Source of the DNA: Microvirga subterranea
GTDB taxonomy: Bacteria; Pseudomonadota; Alphaproteobacteria; Rhizobiales; Beijerinckiaceae
Direction of reading: 5' to 3'
Length of the DNA stretch: 48,365 bases
NCBI RefSeq assembly: GCF_003350535.1
Contig: NZ_QQBB01000017.1
Span: forward strand, 1-48,365
This document shows, in pieces, positions 33,504 to 42,310 of this stretch (positions within the stretch are counted from its first letter, which is position 1; every line of letters starts with the position of its first letter). A model generated the notes under the pieces. It made no database searches, was not told where the DNA came from, and saw only the letters and a program-made list of their open reading frames with translations. The position numbers and the translations under genes are program-made.

Positions 33504-33539
33504 AAAAAAGCGGGGAGGCGGTACATCCGCGCTCCCCGC
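33504..33539 (-). terminator. Intrinsic terminator, minus strand
   Basis: On the minus strand GCGGGGAG (33539-33532) pairs with CTCCCCGC (33517-33510), followed by TTTTTT (33509-33504): a strong GC stem and U-tract. It lies 36 bases upstream of the XRE start on the same strand. It either ends a transcript from the right, where no gene is visible, or acts as an attenuator in the XRE leader. Confidence 0.75.
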
Positions 33540-34100
33540 CAACCTTTCGGCTGCGGTGATCTTCGGCCGTGTATGGTTAACAAGCCGCTAACTGTCGGGG
33601 CGAGAGTTCGCAGGGTAGCCGTTCGGGAGCATGATCAGCCGAACCGCTCCGTCGCCCCAAACAGCTGGCGAGAACAATGGGGCCTCTGTCGCACGCCTCC
33701 GGCGAGTGCCACGTCAAACGGCCCGTGATGCTTTGGACGAAAACATTTGGAGTGGTCGGAAGTTGCTACGTGGGTCGGGCGGAGGCTGCGCGTCGGGGGT
33801 GGGGCCAGTGTCTCCAGCCCGAGGCCGGTCAGATCTCAGCGCCTTGTTCGGGGCGCTCCATCCCTAGTGCGTCGAATCGATAAGACCTCGAGTTTGCCAT
33901 GACCAGCTTGGGCTCATTTGCCTCGGGTCAGCCCGATTCTGGGCGTTAGAGGGACGCGTATGATCCTCGCGTAAATTTGGTGCTTTGGGAACGGCCCTAT
34001 GAGCACATTCAGTCTGAATAGCCCAGCCTGCGGTGGTAGCTATACGGTTGCTAGGCTCTGCTGAGCTAGCTGCCGATCTTCGCTAAGTTGTTGCAGAGAT
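33540..34100. other. Intergenic stretch before tRNA-Lys
   Basis: About 560 bases. Several short plus-strand frames exist but none has family features or a good ribosome site. Nothing else recognised. Confidence 0.4.
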
Positions 34101-34176
<76 letters not shown>

Positions 34177-34425
34177 GTCTCAGAAGCAGATGCTGCCTAG
34201 AGCGTTGGCGGCTCATAGGCAACCCACACCGGATAATCTCTTTCGTCAGCGACAACTCGTCACTGACTGATTCGGAACGGTTGAATCTGGACGGGATGCG
34301 GTACGTTCCCGATGCGTTATCGCAGACACCAGTGATCTTTTCGCGGCGGTTACCCCTAGTGTTACCCGGGAGGATCTCTCAGCACGACGTGGGGCTATCA
34401 AACCCGCTTAAGTCATTGTTTTTAT

Positions 34426-34470
34426 TGGCGAATCCGGCAGGGCTCGAACCTGCGACCTACTGCTTAGAAG
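34426..34470 (-). pseudogene. 3' half of tRNA-Arg (TCT), probable attachment-site scar
   Basis: The minus strand reads CTTCTAAGCAGTAGGTCGCA followed by GGTTCGAGCCCTGCCGGATT and CGCCA. This is the anticodon-loop-to-CCA half of a tRNA-Arg(TCT) (anticodon TCT within CTTCTAA), with an intact T-arm. The 5' half is absent. A tRNA 3' half without its 5' half is the usual product of tyrosine-integrase island insertion. No adjacent integrase is seen. Confidence 0.7.
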
Positions 34471-34879
34471 AAAGTAACTCAGTCAGTAACCCTTTGATTC
34501 ATAAGGGTTGCAGTTCCCAACCCCGAAGCGCAAACGGGAAATAACGTGTCGGAAGAGCCAGGGGTTTGGGAACCGCAGATCCTGCTGCTTAGGTGCGAAC
34601 ATTGGTTCAAACGGCACAGGGTTTTCACTCAGATCAACCCGTGCAGTCCAAATATGATTTTGAGCACCCTGCTCTGCCCCTGAGCGGCAAACCGCATTCT
34701 CGATCTTTCAGGTTTGTCTCTCGGTCATCCAGATCTTGCGCCTGAACGGGTCCGACGCATCGGGTCTTTTGACACCGAGCGGCGCCTGCAGGACAACTTG
34801 CGGCACTGCCGATCCACCATGTGGGCTTGGTACGCCTCGCGAAGATCAGAGGCCCGTACGTTCATGACCGACTTCCCTC
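34471..34879. other. Gene-free stretch among remnants
   Basis: About 410 bases, no credible gene, RNA or repeat recognised. Confidence 0.4.
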
Positions 34880-35185
34880 GATGAGGCCGGGTTTAAGGTG
34901 TTTGAAGCCGTCAACGCGGACGACGCTCTTGCCGTCCTTGAAACCCGCCCAGATGTGCAGGCGGTCGTGACCGACATCGAGATGCCCGGAGCGCTGGCCG
35001 GGATCGAGGTGGTGGTCACCTCTCGGCGTCAACGACCCGGGCCGGAGGACCTGCTGGAACAAGCGGCGTTTCTCGCCAAGCCCTACCTGCCCGAGACTGT
35101 CATCCAGGTCATCCGGAAAATGGCCACGCCTCAGGTAGTCGAAGCGGCCCCCGCTGTCAGCGGCCAAGCCGCGGGAGCCACTTGA
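34880..35185 (+). pseudogene. Response-regulator receiver-domain fragment with internal deletion
   Basis: DEAGFKVFEAVNADDALAVL, VQAVVTDIEMPGALAGIE, VVVTSRRQRPGPEDLL and AFLAKPYLPETVIQVIRKM are the beta2-to-alpha5 parts of a CheY-like domain. They include the phospho-acceptor Asp (in VTDIEMPG) and the conserved Lys (AKPY). The first strand with the acidic pair is missing because a stop precedes Asp-Glu. About 14 residues between AGIE and VVVTS (the alpha3 helix) are deleted. No partner kinase nearby. Not expected to fold. Confidence 0.6.
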
Positions 35186-35327
35186 CGGAGAGGGTGCCGG
35201 TCAAGCCGCGCGGCGGGTGATCCAGGCGCCCAGACACAGGCAGGCAAAGAAGCGTAGCGGTGGCTCGAACCGACCTTCCGCCAGCAGCAGCGGCTAGCTC
35301 GCGAAGGCGTAGCGATTGCCCGCGTGA

Positions 35328-35465
35328 ATCAAAGGCCGCTCCCGGCTTTAGTCTTGTGGCCAGCGAACGCAGGATGTCCCGCTTGGCTTCGTCCCCCGGC
35401 AGGTGGTGCAGCACCTCAGTCAGGGTGGCGGCGTCGAAAAAGGCGATCCGCCGGCAAACCTTGGT
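35328..35465 (-). pseudogene. Class I methyltransferase fragment
   Basis: The minus-strand frame reads RRIAFFDAATLTEVLHHLPG followed by DEAKRDILRSLATRLKPGA. This is the motif-post-II/III part of SAM-dependent methyltransferases (FDAAT..VLHHLPD..K..LLRS...LKPGG). Sequence on both sides is unrelated. It is a 46-residue remnant. Confidence 0.45.
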
Positions 35466-35526
35466 ACAGTCGAAGTTCCCAAGGTTCTAAAGTGCCAGGC
35501 GAGTGGCCGCGCCGGATCGAGTGTCA

Positions 35527-37197
35527 TCACGCCACGACCGAACTATGAGCCACTCTCTCAGCATCGAGGCGCCATTTCAGTCGCACGCCCCCACTGGCTG
35601 TGGTCTCCAAGGCTGGAATGGCAGAGAGCAACTGGCGCGTATAGGGATGCTGCGGCCTGTCGAAGATGGCGTCCCGACTCCCTTCCTCGACGATGTGGCC
35701 GTCCTGCATGACGATCACCCGATCCGCGACCTGCTCGACCACCCCAAGATCGTGACTGATGAACAAGCAGGAGAAGCCGTGCCGCTGCTGTAAGTCGGCG
35801 AAGAGGTCGAGCACCTGTGCACGAACCGTGACATCGAGTGCGGAGACGGGTTCATCGGCAATAACGAAAGCGGGGCGGCGCACGACAGCACGGGCGATGG
35901 CCACGCGCTGGCGCTGCCCGCCGGAGAGCTCGTGCGGAAAGCGATCCTCATAGTCTTTGCTCAAGCCGACCTCACGCAGGACCTCATGGACGCGCTCCGC
36001 CTTATCACGCGCGCTCATGCTCGGGACTTGTCGCAACGCTTCTCGGACAAGCGCCCCGATGGTCATTCGGGGATCGAGGGACGAATACGGGTCCTGAAAC
36101 ACCATCTGGCAGTTGAACCGATAATCAGTCCAGCCTTCGCTGCGCGGCGGAGCGATGGAGCGTCCCGCATAGCGTATATCTCCGCCGCTTGGGTTGAGGA
36201 GCCCCGCGATGGCCCGCCCCAGAGTTGTCTTACCGGATCCCGAACCGCCGACCAGTGCCACGACCTCCCTCGGCTTGATGAATAAGTCGATCCCATGCAG
36301 GGCCCGCTTGCCGGCTTCCTTGCGAAAGAAACCCTGCCTGCCATGGTAATCCACCACGAGTTCTCGGACTTCGACGATGGGCGTTGCCGTCGGAGGAATT
36401 TCCCGTGCAGGTAGACGGCGCGGCATCGCGGCGAGAAGTTTTTGTGTGTAGGGATGTTTGGGCTGACGCAGTAGGTCCTGCGTCTTCCCCTCCTCGACGA
36501 TCTCGCCCTTGCACATAACGATAATGCGGTCAGTGTAGCGCGCCACCATCGAGAGGTCGTGGCTGATCATCAAGACGGCGGTGCCTCGCGCCCGCGTCAG
36601 CTCAACCATCAGCTCAAGGACGTCCCTCTGCACGACGGCGTCGAGAGCCGTCGTCGGCTCATCGGCAACTAACAGCGCCGGCTGGAGCAGCATGACGGAT
36701 GCCAGCATAATGCGTTGACGCATGCCGCCGGAGAACTGATGCGGATAGGACACCAACGCGCCTTCCGGGTCCCTGATGCCGACCCGTCTGAGCATGTCGA
36801 GAACGAGGGTCTGCCGTTCCTCTGCACTCAGTTTGCGATGGAGCGCGAGTCCCTCGTCGAGCTGCCGGCCGATGAGCATGGAAGGATTCAGAGAGGTCAT
36901 CGGCTCCTGGAAGACCATGCCGATGCGTGCGCCGCGGAGCCTCCTCAGATCGCTTGGGGAGAGCTGCGTAAGCTCCTGTCCGTCGAAGCGGATCGTTCCT
37001 GCCGTGCGGCTGATCGCCGGCGGCTCGAGCGCCATGATCGCGCGGGCGGCGAGCGTCTTTCCGCTTCCGGACTCCCCCACGATCCCGACGATCTCTCCAG
37101 GAGCCACGTCGAAGCTAATGCCTTTCACGACCTCGAGCCTGCTGCGGGCCACCGTGAGCCTTAGGCCCTCGACGCTGAGAAGTTTGGATTCGGCCAT
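35527..37197 (-). CDS. Peptide-type ABC importer ATPase, fused two-domain (DppD-DppF)
   Basis: A 556-aa ATPase that combines both motor domains in one chain, as in GsiA. Domain 1: Walker A GESGSGKT (41-48), FSGGMRQR, LLVADEPTTALD. Domain 2: Walker A GGSGSGKTT (317-325), LSGGQRQR, FVIADEPVSALD. ATG 37197 has GGAG seven bases upstream. It is the last gene of the hydrolase-importer operon, one base after the permease stop. It powers uptake with the two permeases upstream. Confidence 0.93.
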   Translation of the reverse strand: MAESKLLSVEGLRLTVARSRLEVVKGISFDVAPGEIVGIVGESGSGKTLAARAIMALEPPAISRTAGTIRFDGQELTQLSPSDLRRLRGARIGMVFQEPMTSLNPSMLIGRQLDEGLALHRKLSAEERQTLVLDMLRRVGIRDPEGALVSYPHQFSGGMRQRIMLASVMLLQPALLVADEPTTALDAVVQRDVLELMVELTRARGTAVLMISHDLSMVARYTDRIIVMCKGEIVEEGKTQDLLRQPKHPYTQKLLAAMPRRLPAREIPPTATPIVEVRELVVDYHGRQGFFRKEAGKRALHGIDLFIKPREVVALVGGSGSGKTTLGRAIAGLLNPSGGDIRYAGRSIAPPRSEGWTDYRFNCQMVFQDPYSSLDPRMTIGALVREALRQVPSMSARDKAERVHEVLREVGLSKDYEDRFPHELSGGQRQRVAIARAVVRRPAFVIADEPVSALDVTVRAQVLDLFADLQQRHGFSCLFISHDLGVVEQVADRVIVMQDGHIVEEGSRDAIFDRPQHPYTRQLLSAIPALETTASGGVRLKWRLDAERVAHSSVVA

Positions 37198-37198
37198 G

Positions 37199-38014
37199 TT
37201 AGACTCCTCGCATGCGCGGGTCGAGCTTGTCGCGAAGGGCATCTCCCAGCAGGTTGATGCCGAGGAGTGTCAGAGAGATGCACAAGCCCGGGAAGATACC
37301 GAGCCAGACCGCCTGAGCGATGAAGGACCGACTGCTGGCCAGCATGTTGCCCCAAGTCGGCGCCGGTGGCGGCACACCTAACCCGAGGAAGCTCAGGGCG
37401 CTTTCGGACAGAAGCACCCAGCCGAACATGGAGGTAGCGAGGACCGTCAACGGCGCGACGCAGTTCGGAAGGATGTGCCGCGCCATGGTGAACGCCTCGG
37501 GATTCCCCATCACCCGGGAGGCTTCGACGAATTCCCTCTCGCGCAGGGACAGCACGGTGCCGCGGACGACACGCGCTACCGACGGCGTATAAGCCAGCCC
37601 GAGCGCTAGAATGATTCCGTACTTGTTGGCGCCGATGACGGCCAGGAGGCCGAGCGCCAGGAGGATGCCGGGAAAGGCCAGGAGCGCATCGTTGAAGGCC
37701 ATGAGGATTCGGTCAGTCCAGCCTCGGAAATAGCCGGTCAGAACCCCCACGGCGGTGCCGGCTGTAACGGCGGTTGTGACCGTGAGGAGACTGATCCAGA
37801 CGCTGGTTGCCGCGGCCGCCATCAGACGGCTTAGGACGTCGCGCCCGAACTCATCGGTGCCGAGCCAATAGACCGGGCCCGGCGGCTGGAGGCGCGCCGC
37901 GAAGTTGATCTTGAGCGGGTCGAAGGGCGTCCAGACCGCGCCGAAGAGCGCGCAGACCAGCAGGACGCCGATGATCGTGCCACCCAGGATGGCATTGGGA
38001 GCCGGTAGTCTCAT
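37199..38014 (-). CDS. Peptide-type ABC importer permease, DppC-like (cluster II)
   Basis: A 271-aa membrane subunit. FDPLKINFAARLQPPGPVYW and LGTDEFGRDVLSRLMAA are the DppC signature. The coupling loop is FVEASRVMGNPEAFTMARHI followed by LPNCVAPL. The end is TWGNMLASSRSFIAQAVWLG and LRDKLDPRMRGV. The ATG at 38014 overlaps the DppB-like stop by four bases. The longer open frame upstream is shadow. Confidence 0.92.
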   Translation of the reverse strand: MRLPAPNAILGGTIIGVLLVCALFGAVWTPFDPLKINFAARLQPPGPVYWLGTDEFGRDVLSRLMAAAATSVWISLLTVTTAVTAGTAVGVLTGYFRGWTDRILMAFNDALLAFPGILLALGLLAVIGANKYGIILALGLAYTPSVARVVRGTVLSLREREFVEASRVMGNPEAFTMARHILPNCVAPLTVLATSMFGWVLLSESALSFLGLGVPPPAPTWGNMLASSRSFIAQAVWLGIFPGLCISLTLLGINLLGDALRDKLDPRMRGV

Positions 38015-38955
38015 TCCGCAGTCACCCTTGGATCGAAGACGGGATAGAGGAGATCGACGAGGAGATTGACCACCACGTAGACGAAGGCCACGAAGAGCAG
38101 GCAGCCCTGGATGACCGGGTAGTCGCGCGCGAAGATCGAGTCCACGAGGAGCCGCCCGAGCCCTGGGATGGTGAATACCGTCTCCACGACCGCAATGCCG
38201 CCCAGCAGGTTGCCGAGAACGAGTCCGATGAGGGTCCAGGTCGGACCGAAGGCGTTCTTGAAGGCGTGGCACCACAGGACCGCACTCTCCGACAACCCCT
38301 TCGCGCGCGCATGGGTGATGTAGTCGAGTCGCAGGACCTCGAGCGTGCTCGCCCGCGCCATGCGGATCAGGACCCCCATCTCATGGAGAAACAGAGTCAT
38401 GACCGGCATGATGATGTAGAGGAGCGCCGCCGTCGGATTCTCGGAGAACGAGACGTAGCCGACGACTGGGAGCCATTCGAGCTTGAGCCCGAAGAGGAGC
38501 AGCAGCAGGAGCCCGAGCCAGAAGGTCGGAATGGACAGGAGGACCGTCGCGCTGCCGACGAGGGCGAGATCGAGGGTGCTGTTCTGCCGCCAGGCTGCGA
38601 TCATTCCGGCCGGAACGGCGAGGACGCTCGCGATCAGGACTGCAATGAGAACGATCCTGGCGCTGATCCAGAACCGATCAAGGACGAGCGGCAGGACCGG
38701 CTGGCTCGACGTGATCGAGTTGCCGAGATCACCCTGCAGAACGTTTCCGAACCAGATGCCGAACTGAATTAGCAGGCTCTGGTCGAGCCCCAGCCGCTGC
38801 CGCAGATCCGCGAGACTCGCGGCATCCGCGAGGTCGCCCAGCATGAGGGAGGCCGGATCTCCCGGGATCAGGCGGATCAGGACAAAGACCGATACCGCCA
38901 TGATGAGCAGGGTCGGGACGGCCATGAGGATCCGTCTGAGTGCGAAACGCAGCAT
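38011..38955 (-). CDS. Peptide-type ABC importer permease, DppB-like (cluster II)
   Basis: A 314-aa membrane subunit starting MLRFALRRILMAVPTLLIMA, with RLIPGDPASLMLGDLAD and the LRQRLGLDQSLLIQFG segment. The coupling loop reads HARAKGLSESAVLWCHAFKN. The GGIAVVETVFTIPGLGRLLV block is diagnostic. ATG 38955 follows AGGAGGG; 20 bases separate it from the binding-protein stop. Confidence 0.92.
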   Translation of the reverse strand: MLRFALRRILMAVPTLLIMAVSVFVLIRLIPGDPASLMLGDLADAASLADLRQRLGLDQSLLIQFGIWFGNVLQGDLGNSITSSQPVLPLVLDRFWISARIVLIAVLIASVLAVPAGMIAAWRQNSTLDLALVGSATVLLSIPTFWLGLLLLLLFGLKLEWLPVVGYVSFSENPTAALLYIIMPVMTLFLHEMGVLIRMARASTLEVLRLDYITHARAKGLSESAVLWCHAFKNAFGPTWTLIGLVLGNLLGGIAVVETVFTIPGLGRLLVDSIFARDYPVIQGCLLFVAFVYVVVNLLVDLLYPVFDPRVTAE

Positions 38956-38975
38956 GGTCGTCACCCTCCTGGCGG

Positions 38976-40523
38976 TCAGTTCGTCGCGACGCGAGCACCC
39001 CACACGCGGGGCTTGCCTTCCCACGGCTCGGCTCCCTGAACGCGCTTGGTATGGCCCCAGGCCTCCTGGCCGTTCGCGAAGATGACCAGCGGCGTCATTT
39101 CCATCTGGCGCTTGTGCAACTCGTCGAAGATCTTCTGGCGCTCGGTCTGGTCCGAGATGGTCGACGCCTTGTCGATCAAGGCCTCAGCCTCGGCTTCGTC
39201 CCAGACCTTGCGCGGCTGCTTGTCCTTTGGGCCGGCAAACTGCTCATAGCTCAGTGCCGGGTCGAGTCGCGCCGAATACGAGAAGGACATCATCTGATAG
39301 TTGCCCTTGTTGTAACGATCGAGCTGCGTCGCCCATTCCAGGACCTCGATCTCCGCATTGATGCCGACCGCCTGCATCATCGCCTGCGCGATGACCGCGG
39401 CATTGAAGCTCGGAACATGGACGCGCTTGTTCGCGATGATCTTGATCGGCTCGCCCTTGTATCCAGCCTCCTTCAGCAGTTGCTGCGCCTTCGCGGGATC
39501 ATAGCTGTAGCCCTTACGCTGGGCATCGCCGTAATAGGCGGACGTAAGGGCGACGGCCGAGTTGTTCGGCTTGCCATTGCCGTTCGACACGGCGGCCACG
39601 AGTTGGGGCACGTCGATTGCGGCGGCAATCGCCTGGCGCAGCTTCACATTGCCCAGGAGCGGATCGCGGGTCTGGAACAGGAACGTGTGTTTCGTGGCTG
39701 ACGGGAAGAGCCCCACCTCGACGTTCTTGGCTTTGGCGAGTTCCGCCAGATCTGAGTCGAGCACCTGCGCCACGTCGACGGCACCTGAAACGAGAGCCGC
39801 CTTCACGGTGGACGCATCCGGAACGACGAGGAACTTAACCTCCGGAAGAGCGGTGCGCTTGGCGCCTACGAGCCCGTCGGGTTTGTCACCGGGCGGAGAC
39901 CGGTATTCGTCGAAGCGCGTGAGGGTCACGTACTCACCGCGGCGCCACTCGCCAAATTTGAACGGGCCTGTGCCGACCGGCTTGTCCCAGCTCCCTTCCT
40001 CCTTCACGGAGCTCTTGTGCAAGATGGCCGTCATGCCGCAATCGGTGCGGGCCATTGAGTCGAGGAAGAGCGCGGTGGGACGATCAAGCGTCATGACAAC
40101 CGTTTGGGAATCCGGTGCCTCGATCTTCTCGACTTTGAGGCCGGAGCGACCATCGAAGTCCGTGCGGCAGCGCCAGTCGGTCTTCGGCTCCATGTAGCGG
40201 TTCCAGCTCCACAGGACGTCTTCGGCCGTCAGTTCGGCGCCGTTGTGGAATTTCACGCCCTTGCGAAGCCGGAACGTGTAGGTTTTCCCGTCGGCCGAGA
40301 GCTGGACGGACTCCGCCAGCAGAGGAGCGACGGTGCCGTTCTCTCGATAGCCAACGAGTCCCTCCACCATGTGGAGCACCACGGCATCGGTATTGTCGTC
40401 CCGGTTCACACCTGGGTTCGTGCTGCGGATATCCGCATTGAGAGCCACCGTTACCGTCTGGGCAAATGCCGGGCCGGCCGTCAGGAGCGCCGCTCCCAAG
40501 GCAACTGCAATCGACTTGTTCAT
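38976..40523 (-). CDS. ABC importer substrate-binding protein, family 5 (cluster II, first copy)
   Basis: A 515-aa periplasmic binding protein. The signal peptide SIAVALGAALLTAGPAFAQ ends at about residue 22. Mature start TVTVALNADIRSTNPGVNRD, then FRLRKGVKFHNGAELTAEDV and GTGPFKFGEWRRGEYVTLTR. ATG 40523 is four bases after the hydrolase stop. It is clearly paralogous to the protein at 42.3-43.9 kb (shared ALNADIR-TNPGVNRDDNTDA blocks), so one transporter may use two receptors. Confidence 0.92.
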   Translation of the reverse strand: MNKSIAVALGAALLTAGPAFAQTVTVALNADIRSTNPGVNRDDNTDAVVLHMVEGLVGYRENGTVAPLLAESVQLSADGKTYTFRLRKGVKFHNGAELTAEDVLWSWNRYMEPKTDWRCRTDFDGRSGLKVEKIEAPDSQTVVMTLDRPTALFLDSMARTDCGMTAILHKSSVKEEGSWDKPVGTGPFKFGEWRRGEYVTLTRFDEYRSPPGDKPDGLVGAKRTALPEVKFLVVPDASTVKAALVSGAVDVAQVLDSDLAELAKAKNVEVGLFPSATKHTFLFQTRDPLLGNVKLRQAIAAAIDVPQLVAAVSNGNGKPNNSAVALTSAYYGDAQRKGYSYDPAKAQQLLKEAGYKGEPIKIIANKRVHVPSFNAAVIAQAMMQAVGINAEIEVLEWATQLDRYNKGNYQMMSFSYSARLDPALSYEQFAGPKDKQPRKVWDEAEAEALIDKASTISDQTERQKIFDELHKRQMEMTPLVIFANGQEAWGHTKRVQGAEPWEGKPRVWGARVATN

Positions 40524-40527
40524 CGTG

Positions 40528-41418
40528 TTATCCCTCTGCAATGGATTGTTCGTTGGCGCGCCGGTCCCTCAGAACCTCGGCGAGGAAGCTCTCCACATGC
40601 TCGACCACTTGGTTGCCGTCATGCGGCACGTTCGGTATGAGGTCGAACCGGACGTTGATCCCATGGGCCTCGAATGACCGGCGCAGGCTGTCGAGGCGCT
40701 CGGGCCGCGTCCGGCCCGCATCGTTAGCGCCTAGCATCCAGTGGCGGCCTCCCTCGCGGTGGGTAATCTCCCAGGTCTCGATGTCTGCCGCGCCTACGAT
40801 CATCTGAACGGGCACCCGCGCCATTGCAGCGGGGTCGATCTCGATCCCGAAGCGTTCCTTCACGTCACGCATTCCAACCCACCAGTCGCGGCTCGGATCG
40901 AGCAGGGTCACGGATCCGGGCGCTCCGATGGATGCCGCCCAGAGACGGTCCGGATGGAACATGAGGAATCGATGAGTGAAGTGCCCCCCGCCCGAGTAGC
41001 CAAAGAGGCCGAAGCGGCTGACGTCGAGGTCATAACGCTCCCCGACCTCCTCCACGATCGAGAGGAGCACCTCGTCATAGCGGATGCTGGCCTCCTGCAT
41101 GTACTTGAAACCGTCGCGGTTCCCATCTCCGAGCACGCCGACCGGAAAGAGCGGGCAGAGGATAATGCAGTTGTTCCAGCGGCCGAAGCCTGCGAACGCG
41201 TCCCGGTAGGACGTGAATGCCCGCCCGGTCCCGTGCATCACGGCGACAAGGTTCGGCGAACCGCCCTGCCCAAGGGTCGGCGGTACGTACAGGCAATAGG
41301 AGAAGCGGGGATCGCTCTTGCTTGCGAAGACCGTCGTGTGGCCGAGATCGTAGATCTGCCTCCCACGATCCTTCTTGCCGGTTTGCTCTTGTGGTAGTGG
41401 GGCGAGTGCTAGATCCAT
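40528..41418 (-). CDS. Alpha/beta hydrolase
   Basis: A 296-aa hydrolase. Strand and oxyanion region PNLVAVMHGTGRAFTSYRDA, nucleophile elbow LFGYSGGGHFTHRFL (Ser in GYSGG), an acid-bearing segment VPVQMIVGAADIETWE and the catalytic His in IPNVPHDGNQVVEH. No signal peptide. ATG 41418 is assumed, with ATG 41463 as an alternative. It heads the importer operon (SBP, DppB, DppC, ATPase follow), so it probably acts on the imported compound or a derivative as an esterase or amidase. Substrate unknown. Confidence 0.8.
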   Translation of the reverse strand: MDLALAPLPQEQTGKKDRGRQIYDLGHTTVFASKSDPRFSYCLYVPPTLGQGGSPNLVAVMHGTGRAFTSYRDAFAGFGRWNNCIILCPLFPVGVLGDGNRDGFKYMQEASIRYDEVLLSIVEEVGERYDLDVSRFGLFGYSGGGHFTHRFLMFHPDRLWAASIGAPGSVTLLDPSRDWWVGMRDVKERFGIEIDPAAMARVPVQMIVGAADIETWEITHREGGRHWMLGANDAGRTRPERLDSLRRSFEAHGINVRFDLIPNVPHDGNQVVEHVESFLAEVLRDRRANEQSIAEG

Positions 41419-41442
41419 GAAGCCGTCCGATTGGCAAAATAA

Positions 41443-41452
41443 TTGGCGCCAA
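41443..41452. promoter_or_regulatory. Palindrome TTGGCGCCAA upstream of the hydrolase operon
   Basis: A perfect 10-bp dyad in the gap between the hydrolase operon and the divergent GntR gene, 25-34 bases upstream of the preferred hydrolase start. It could be the GntR operator. If the hydrolase starts at 41463 the dyad is inside its coding region, which weakens the idea. Confidence 0.35.
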
Positions 41453-41622
41453 AATGTTTGCATCGACTAAGGGAGTTGGCAATACTGATTTGGGAAAATT
41501 TCCGTCGAGGCTCCTGTCGCGAAATTAAATTGCAGGCCATGCGGATCGAGGCAGATAATTTCTCCGGGCGAATGATGTCGTATGAGAAGCCCATACGGTG
41601 CAAACGAGGTCCTCCTGTTCCG

Positions 41623-42288
41623 ATGAGTGCCAAGACCAAAAGATCGCCAGAAAGTCTCGTGGACCTCATGGCTCGAGACATCCAGGCTGGCGTTTTCACG
41701 CCCGGATCCTGGCTCAAGCAGATCGACCTCGAGAATCGGTACGGCGCCACTCGCATGGACGTTCGAAGGGCCCTTGATCAGCTCGCATTGAAACGTCTCG
41801 TCCGGCATGTTCCCAACCGGGGCTACCACGTTCATGCTCTCGATGACCGGCAAGCCGATGAAATCCGCGACGTTCGGGTCATCTTGGAAACGGCAGCCGC
41901 GGAAAGCATGGTCGAGAATGTCGGTCCCGCCGACCTGGAAGACCTCCGGAGGCTTGCGGCTCGGTTCGACGAGCTGACCCTGACCGGAACGATCCTGGAG
42001 CAATATGAGGCGAACATCGCGTTCCATGTGCGGCTCCTAAAGCTCTGCTCCAACCAGGAGCTGGTCAACATCGTGATGGAGCTGCGTGGGCGGGGACCGT
42101 CGGCTCCCGCCACGCAATGGAAGACGCGGGCTCGGATAGAGCAGTCCGGCCGCGAGCACTTATTGATGATCGAAGCACTCGCAGCGCATGATACGGCTGC
42201 CCTCAGGCGCGTCCTGACCGCCCACATCCGACAGACCGGGCTGGAAGGGGTGGCGAGCACTCAGCCACCCAAGCACAAGAGCGGCTGA
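41623..42288 (+). CDS. GntR-family (FadR subfamily) regulator
   Basis: A 221-aa regulator from the ATG at 41623; the frame is open back to 41443. Winged helix: SLVDLMARDIQAGVFTPGSW, LENRYGATRMDVRRALDQL and RLVRHVPNRGYHV. The FCD effector domain contains IRDVRVILETAAAESM, EQYEANIAFHVRLLKL and REHLLMIEALAAHDTAALRR. Divergent from the hydrolase-importer operon and convergent with the second binding-protein gene. Most likely a local repressor relieved by the pathway substrate. Confidence 0.85.
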   Translation: MSAKTKRSPESLVDLMARDIQAGVFTPGSWLKQIDLENRYGATRMDVRRALDQLALKRLVRHVPNRGYHVHALDDRQADEIRDVRVILETAAAESMVENVGPADLEDLRRLAARFDELTLTGTILEQYEANIAFHVRLLKLCSNQELVNIVMELRGRGPSAPATQWKTRARIEQSGREHLLMIEALAAHDTAALRRVLTAHIRQTGLEGVASTQPPKHKSG

Positions 42289-42310
42289 GCCCGTTCGTTG
42301 GCCGGTCGCC

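Noticed and set aside
33495..33867. Short plus-strand frames right of the XRE gene
   Set aside because: No ribosome site, no family features, and they overlap the minus-strand terminator.
34281..34544. 87-residue plus-strand frame containing NPAGLEPATYCLE
   Set aside because: This peptide is the well-known false translation of a tRNA 3' half; the DNA is a tRNA-Arg fragment.
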